64,000 bases of DNA. Source: Colletes latitarsis. Lineage: Eukaryota > Arthropoda > Insecta > Hymenoptera > Colletidae. The notes under the pieces were generated by a model, which worked only from the letters and a program-made list of their open reading frames with translations, was not told the origin of the DNA and searched no databases. Location: NCBI RefSeq assembly GCF_051014445.1, contig NW_027488367.1, forward strand, positions 24,537,501 through 24,601,500, read 5' to 3'. Below, in pieces: positions 57,197-64,000 of the stretch. The translations under genes and the position numbers were made by a program. The first letter of the stretch is position 1; the number at the start of each line of letters is the position of its first letter.

Positions 57197-60152
57197 TATT
57201 TTCCAGGATAACGCATGTTAGGTCTAGGTTAGGCCTGGGATTTTCACCCATCAGACTCATACTTTCGCATTCTTCACATACTCGTTGAACAGATCCTGGG
57301 TTATTTTCTGGTTTGGATCACATAGTAATGTGGTACCAAACTGAAACAGTCGATTAAACCAGGTTTCGATCAATATTTTAGAGGATAACGCATGTTAGGT
57401 CTAGGTTAGCCCTGGGATTTTCACTCATCAGACTCATACTTTCGCATTCTTCTTATACTTGTTGAACAGATCCTGGGTTTTTTCTGGTTTGGATCACGTA
57501 GTAATGTGGTACCACACTGAAACAGTCGATTAAACCTGGTTTCGATCAATATTTTAGAGGATAACGCAAGTTAAGTCTGGGATTGGTCTGGGATTTGACC
57601 TCATCAGACTCATACTTTCGCACACTTCACATACTCGTTGAACAGATCCTGGGTTATTTTCTGGTTTGGATCACATAGTAATGTGGTACCACACTGAAAC
57701 AGTCGATTAAACCAGGTTTCGATCAATATTTTTGAGGATAACGCATGTTAGGTCTGGGATAGGTCTGGGATTTGCCCTCATCAGACTCATACCTACGCAC
57801 ACTTCACATACTCGTTGAACAGATCCTGGGTTATTTTCTGGTTTGGATCACATAGTAATGTGGTACCACACTGAAACAGTCGATTAAACCAGGTTTCGAT
57901 CAATATTTTCCAGGATAACGCATGCTGGGTCTAGGTTAGGCCTGGGATTTTCACTCATCAGACTCATACATTCGCATTCCTCACATACTTGTTAAACGGA
58001 TCCTGGGTTTTTACTGGTTTGGATCACGTAGTAATGTGGTACCACACTGAAACAGTCGATTAAACCTGGTTTCGATCAATATTTTAGAGGATAACGCAAG
58101 TTAGGTCTAGGTTAGGCCTGGGATTTGCCCTCATCAGGGTCATACTTTCGCAGTTTTAACATACATGTTGACCTGATCGAGGGTTTTTTCTGCTTTGGAT
58201 CACGTAGTAAAGTGGTACCACACTGAAACATTCAATTAAACCTGGTCTTGATAAATATTTTAGAGGATAACGCATGTTAGGTTTGGGTTAGGTCTAGGAT
58301 TTGCCCTCATCAGGCTCACAGTTTCGCGTTTTTCACATACTTGTCGAACAGATCCTGGGTTTTTTGTGGTTTGGATCACGTAGTAATGTGGTACCACACT
58401 GAAACAGTCGATTAAACCAGGTTTCGATCAATATTTTTGAGGAAAACACATGTTAGATCTAGGTTAGGCCTGGGATTTTCACTCATCAGACTCATACTTT
58501 CGCATTCTTCACATACTTGTTGAACAGATCCTGTGTTATTTTCTGGTTTGGATCACATAGTAATGTGGTACCACACTGAAACAGTCGATTAAACCAGGTT
58601 TCGATCAATATTTTTCAGGATAACGCATGTTAGGTCTAGGTTAGGCCTGGGATTTTCACCCATCAGACTCATACTTTCGCACACTTCACATACTCGTTGA
58701 ACAGATCCTGGGTTATTTTCTGGTTTGGATCACGTAGTATTGTGGGTCCACACTGAAACAATCAATTAAACCTGGTCTTGATAAATATTTTAGAGGATAA
58801 CGCATGTTAGGTCTGGGATAGGTATGGGATTTGCCCTCATCAGACTCATACTTTCGCACACTTCACATACTCGTTCAACAGATCCCGGGTTATTTTCCGG
58901 TTTGGATCACATAGTAATGTGGTACCACACTGAAACAGTCGATTAAACCAGGTTTCGATCAATATTTTTGAGGATAACGCATGTTAGGTCTAGGTCAGGC
59001 CTGGGATTTTCACTCATCAGACTCATACTTTCGCACACTTCACATACTTGTTGAACAGATCCTGGGTTATTTTCTGGTTTGGATCACATAGTAATGTGGT
59101 ACCACACTGAAACAGTCGATTAAACCAGGTTTCGATCAATATTTTTCAGGATAACGCATGTTAGGTCTAGGTTAGGCCTGGGATTTTCACCCATCAGACT
59201 CATACTTTCGCACACTTCACATACTCGTTGAACAGATCCTGGGTTATTTTCTGGGTTGGATCACATAGTAATGTGGTACCACACTGAAACAGTCGATTAA
59301 ACCAGGTTTCGATCAATATTTTTGAGGAAAACGCATGTTAGATCTAGGTTAGGCCTGGGATTTTCACTCATCAGACTCATACTTTCGCATTCTTCACATA
59401 CTTGCTAAACTGAAACTGGGTTTTTTTCTGGTTTGGATCACGTAGTAATGTGGTTCCACACTGAAACAGTCGGTTAAACCTGGTTTCGATCAATATTTTA
59501 GTGGATAACGCAAGTTAGGTCTGGGATTGGTCTGGGATTTGACCTCATCAGACTCATACTTTCGCACACTTCACATACTCGTTGAACAGATCCTGGGTTA
59601 TTTTCTGGTTTGGATCACATAGTAATGTGGCACCACACTGAAACAGTCGATTAAACCAGGTTTCGATCAATATTTTTGAGGATAACGCATGTTAGGTCTA
59701 GGTTAGGCCTGGGATTTTCACACATCAGACTCATACTTTCGCATTCTTCACATACTTGTTGAACGGATCCTGTGTTTTGTCTGGCTTGTATCACGTAGTA
59801 ATGTGGTACCACACTGAAACAGTCCATTAAACCTGGTTTGGATCAATATTTTAGAGGATAACGCATGTTAGGTCTAGGTTAGCCCTGGGATTTTCAATCA
59901 TCAGACTCATACTTTCGCATTCTTCTTATACTTGTAGAACTGATCCTGGGTTTTTTCTGGTTTGGATCACGTAGTAATGTGGTACCACACTGAAACAGTC
60001 GATTAAACCTGGTTTCGATCAATATTTTAGAGGATAACGCAAGTTAAGTCTGGGATTGGTCTGGGATTTGACCTCATCAGACTCATACTTTCGCACACTT
60101 CACATACTCGTTGAACAGATCCTGGGTTATTTTCTGGTTTGGATCACATAGT
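57197..60152. repeat. Second tandem copy of the 3,356-bp unit, two monomers shorter
   Basis: The offset to the previous copy is 3,356 up to about 58,080, 3,180 around the S4 monomer at 58,141, and 3,003 from 58,441 to about 60,150. The steps are 176 and 177 bp: first the S3 monomer with GTTAGGTCCAGG and then an E monomer with GTGGCACC are missing. In the region after 58,441 only scattered base differences are visible, such as AACACATG for AACGCATG and GCTAAACTG for GTTAAACTG. Confidence 0.9.
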
Positions 60153-63100
60153 AACGTGGCACCACACTGAAACAGTCGATTAAACCACGCTTCGATCAAT
60201 ATTTTTGAGGATAACGCATGTTAGGTCTAGGTTAGGCCTGGGATTTTCACACATCAGACTCATACTTTCGCATTCTTCACATACTTGTTGAGCGGATCCT
60301 GGTTTTTTTCTGGTTTGGATCACGTAGTAATGTGGGACCACACTGAATCAGTCAATTAAACCTGGTTTCGACCAATATTTTAGAGAATAATTCATGTTAG
60401 CTCTAGGTTAGGTCTGGGATTTTCTCTCATCAGGCTCATTCTTTCGCATATTTCTCATACTTGATGGCTAGATCCTGGGCTTTTTCTGGATAGGATCACG
60501 TAGTAATGAAGTACAACACTGAAACAGTCAATTAAACCTGGTTTCCATCAATATTTTAGAGGACAGCGCATGTTAGGTCTAGGTTAGGCCTGGGATTTGC
60601 CCTGATCAGGGTCATACTTTCGCAGTTTTAACATACATGTTGACCTGATCGAGGGTTTTTTCTGCTTTGGATCACGTAGTAAAGTGGTACCACACTGAAA
60701 CAGTCCATTAAACCTAGTTTGGATCAATTGTTTAGAGGATAACGCATGTTAGGTCTAGGTTAGCCCTGAGATTTTCACTCATCAGACTCATACTTTCGCA
60801 TTCTTCTCATACTTGTTGAACAGATCCTGGGTTTTTTCTGGTTTGTATCACGTAGAAGTGTGGTACCACACTGAAACAGTCCATTAAACCTGGTTTGGAT
60901 CAATTGTTTAGAGGATAACGCATGTTAGGTCTAGGTTAGCCCTGGGATTTTCACTCATCAGACTCATACTTTCGCATTCTTCTCATACATGTTGAACTGA
61001 TCTTGGGGTTTTTCTGGTTTGGATCACGTAGTAATGTGGTACCACACTGAAACAGTCGATTAAACCTGGTTTCGATCAATATCTTAGAGGATAACGCAAG
61101 TTAAGTCTGGGATTGGTCTGGGATTTGACCTCATCAGACTCATACTTTCGCACACTTCACATACTCGTTGAACAGTTCCTGGGTTATTTTCTGGTTTGGA
61201 TCACATAGTAATGTGGTACCACACTGAAACAGTCGATTAAACCAGGTTTCGATCAATATTTTTGAGGATAACGCATGTTAGGTCTAGGTTAGGCCTGGGA
61301 TTTTCACTCATCAGACTCATACTTTCGCATTCTTCACATACTTGTTGAACGGATCCTGGGTTTTTTCTGGTTTGGATCAGGTAGTAATGTGGTACCACAC
61401 TGAAACAGTCGATTAAACCTGGTTATGATCAATATTTTAGAGGATAACGCATAGTTAGGTTTGGGATAGGTCTGGGATTTGACCTCATCAGACTCATACT
61501 TTCGCACACTTCACATACTCGTTGAACAGATCCTGGGTTATTTTCTGGTTTGGATCACATAGTAATGTGGTACCACACTGAAACAGTCGATTAAACCTGG
61601 TTTCGATCAATATTTTAGAGAATAATTCATGTTAGGTCTAGGTTAGGTCTGGGATTTGCTCTCATCAGGCTCGTTCTTTCGCATATTTCTCATACTTGAT
61701 GGCTAGATCCTGGGCTTTTTCTGGATTGCGTCACGTAGTAATGAAGTACAACACTGAAACAGTCAATTATACCTGGTTTCCATCAATATCTTAGAGGACA
61801 ACGCAAGTTAGGTCTGGGATAGGTCAGGGATTTGACCTCATCAGACTCATACTTTCGCACACTTCACATACTCGTTGAAAAGATCCTGGGTTATTTTCTG
61901 GTTTGGATCACATAGTAATGTGGTACCACACTGAAACAGTCGATTAAACCTGGTTTCGATCAATATTTTAGAGAATAATTCATGTTAGGTCTAGGTTAGG
62001 TCTGGGATTTGCTCTCATCAGGCTCATTCTTTCGCATATTTCTCATACTTGATGGCTAGATCCTGGGCTGTTTCTGGATTGTATGACGTAGTAATGTGGG
62101 TCCACACTGAAACAATCAATTAAACCTGGTCTTGATAAATATTTTAGAGGATAACGCATGTTAGGTCTGGGATAGGTCTGGGATTTGCCCTCATCAGACT
62201 CATACTTTCGCACACTTCACATACTCGTTGAACAGATCCTGGGTTACTTTCTGGTTTGGATCACATAGTAATGTGGTACCACACTGAAACAGTCGATTAA
62301 ACCAGGTTTCGATCAATATTTTTGAGGATAACGCATGTTAGGTCTAGGTTAGGCCTGGGATTCTCACTCATCAGACTCATACTTTCGCATTCTTCACATA
62401 CTTGTTGAACGGATCCTGGGTTTTTTCTGGTTTGCATCAGGTAGTAATGTGGTACCACACTGAAACAGTCCATTAAACCTGGTTTGGATGAATATTTTAG
62501 AGGATAACGCATGTAAGGTCTAGGTTAGCCCTGGGATTTCCACTCATCAGACTCATACTTTCGCATTCTTCTCATACTTGTTGAACTGATCCTGGGTTTT
62601 TTCTGGTTTGGATCACGTAGTAATGTGGTACCACACTGAAACAGACGATTAAACCTGGTTTCGATCAATATCTTAGAGGATAACGCAAGTTAAGTCTGGG
62701 ATTGGTCTGGGATTTGACCTCATCAGACTCATACTTTCGCACACTTCACATACTCGTTGAACAGATCCTGGGTTATTTTCTGGTTTGGATCACATAGTAA
62801 TGTGGCACCACACTGAAACAGTCGATTAAACCACGTTTCGATCAATATTTTTGAGGATAACGCATGTTAGGTCTAGGTTAGGCCTGGGATTTTCACACAT
62901 CAGACTCATACTTTCGCATTCTTCACATACTTGTTGAACGGATCCTGGGTTTTTTCTGGTTTGGATCACGTAGTAATGTGGGACCACACTGAATCAGTCA
63001 ATTAAACCTGGTTTCGACCAATATTTTAGAGAATAATTCATGTTAGCTCTAGGTTAGGTCTGGGATTTTCTCTCATCAGGCTCATTCTTTCGCATATTTC

Positions 63101-64000
63101 TCATACTTGATGGCTAGATCCTGGGCTTTTTCTGGATTGGATCACGTAGTAATGAAGTACAACACTGAAACAGTCAATTAAACCTGGTTTCCATCAATAT
63201 TTTAGAGGACAGCGCATGTTAGGTCTAGGTTAGGCCTGGGATTTGCACTGATCAGGGTCATACTTTCGCAGTTTTAACATACATGTTGACCTGATCGAGG
63301 GTTTTTTCTGCTTTGGATCACGTAGTAAAGTGGTACCACACTGAAACAGTCCATTAAACCTAGTTTGGATCAATTGTTTAGAGGATAACGCATGTTAGGT
63401 CTAGGTTAGCCCTGAGATTTTCACTCATCAGACTCATACTTTCGCATTCTTCTCATACTTGTTGAACAGATCCTGGGTTTTTTCTGGTGTGTATCACGTA
63501 GAAGTGTGGTACCACACTGAAACAGTCCATTAAACCTGGTTTGGATCAATTGTTTAGAGGATAACGCATGTTAGGTCTAGGTTAGCCCTGGGATTTTCAC
63601 TCATCAGACTCATACTTTCGCATTCTTCTCATACATGTTGAACTGATCTTGGGGTTTTTCTGGTTTGGATCACGTAGTAATGTGGTACCACACTGAAACA
63701 GTCGATTAAACCTGGTTTCGATCAATATTTTTGAGGATAACGCAAGTTAAGTCTGGGATTGGTCTGGGATTTGACCTCATCAGACTCATACTTTCGCACA
63801 CTTCACATACTCGTTGAACAGTTCCTGGGTTATTTTCTGGTTTGGATCACATAGTAATGTGGTACCACACTGAAACAGTCGATTAAACCAGGTTTCGATC
63901 AATATTTTTGAGGATAACGCATGTTAGGTCTAGGTTAGGCCTGGGATTTTCACTCATCAGACTCATACTTTCGCATTCTTCACGTACTTGTAGAACGGAT
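60153..64000. repeat. 2,646-bp tandem duplication running off the window
   Basis: From about 59,950 the sequence repeats at an offset of 2,646 bp (15 monomers plus 6 bp), the second copy starting near 62,600 and continuing to the last base. Shared markers are TTTTCACACATCAG, CACTGAATCAG, TTAGCTCTAGG, GGATTTTCTCTCATC, GAGGACAGCGCATG, CCTAGTTTGGATCAATTG, GTAGAAGTGTGG and GATCTTGGGGTTTTTCTGG. S2, S3 and S4 monomers are again present, so this end resembles the left half more than the E/F-rich middle. Confidence 0.88.

Larger units (their letters stand above)
1..64000. repeat. Satellite DNA array, about 176-bp monomer, fills the window
   Basis: Taking the conserved word CTGAAAC as a landmark, successive copies lie at 85, 261, 437, 613, 789, 965, 1141 and so on, i.e. 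every 176 bp. The spacing is 177 or 178 where a subfamily carries an extra base and 175 where one is lost. The same order of words recurs throughout: CTCATAC, TTTCG, GATCCTGGG, CACGTAGTAA, GGTACC, CTGAAAC, TTAAACC, CAATATT, AACGCATG, TTAGG, GGGATTT. All copies point the same way. No unique sequence, mobile element, gene or RNA interrupts the array. Satellites of this length are typically centromeric or heterochromatic and close to nucleosomal repeat length; that role is inferred here. I do not recognise the family. Confidence 0.98.

Noticed and set aside
1..64000. CRISPR array
   Set aside because: Periodic repeats are present, but the unit is 176 bp with no short constant repeat alternating with unique spacers, no leader and no cas genes. 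All segments of the period are conserved between copies.
1..64000. Ribosomal intergenic spacer or tRNA/snRNA cluster
   Set aside because: No rRNA, tRNA or snRNA segment or RNA polymerase III A/B box pair was seen in the monomer, and nothing interrupts the array over 64 kb.

Overview
The window is one uninterrupted array of eukaryotic satellite DNA. From the first base to the last it is a head-to-tail tandem repeat of a monomer of about 176 bp, roughly 363 copies, all in the same orientation. I see no gene, RNA gene, transposon, CRISPR array, inversion or unique sequence. A hand count of one monomer gives about 41% GC. Monomer length, homogeneity and layered higher-order structure are what is expected of centromeric or other constitutive heterochromatin. 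I do not recognise the family, and the sequence alone does not fix the species. It does not look like primate alpha satellite (171 bp), and a length of 176 bp is shared by unrelated satellites. A TTAGG-rich segment in every monomer would fit an arthropod, but that is weak evidence.

Monomers fall into recognisable subfamilies, distinguished by the head after CTCATACTTTCG, the centre of a KpnI palindrome, and the tail. I call them S1 (TACT core, GTTTGGGTCACG), S2 (AAGTACAACA core), S3 (ATGACGTAG), S4 (GCAGTTTTAAC head, GATCGAGGG), C (TTCATGGCTAG, GTAAAGTGG), D (CACAGTTTCG, CGAAGTAGTG), E (CACACTTC head, GGGTTATTTT, 177 bp), F (CATTCTTC head, AACGGATCC) and G (CTTATAC or CTCATAC head, GAACTGATCC). 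Nearly all carry a perfect 12- or 16-bp palindrome around GGTACC, or a version of it with a changed centre.

Layout: 1-5.5 kb and 15.4-44.5 kb are built from repeated collinear copies of a larger multi-kilobase unit (partners 1-3.6 with 21.0-26.7 kb; 15.4-23.9 with 37.6-43.8 kb; 22.3-27.6 with 31.3-36.6 kb). Copies differ mostly by gain or loss of whole monomers. 5.5-10.1 kb holds local tandem units of 5 and 7 monomers. 10.1-14.6 kb is a mixed stretch with no long near-identical partner that I could find. 46.2-60.2 kb is dominated by E and F monomers, often alternating, and contains the most recent-looking amplifications (2.2-3.4 kb units, a few differences per kilobase). 60-64 kb is part of a 2,646-bp tandem duplication that runs off the end.

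The many short open frames on the minus strand (63-115 residues) are a by-product of the monomer lacking stops in one frame. They are not annotated as genes. No novel protein-coding system is present. The points of interest are the conserved palindrome, the stepwise whole-monomer copy changes, mosaic monomers, and the change in array composition near 46 kb.
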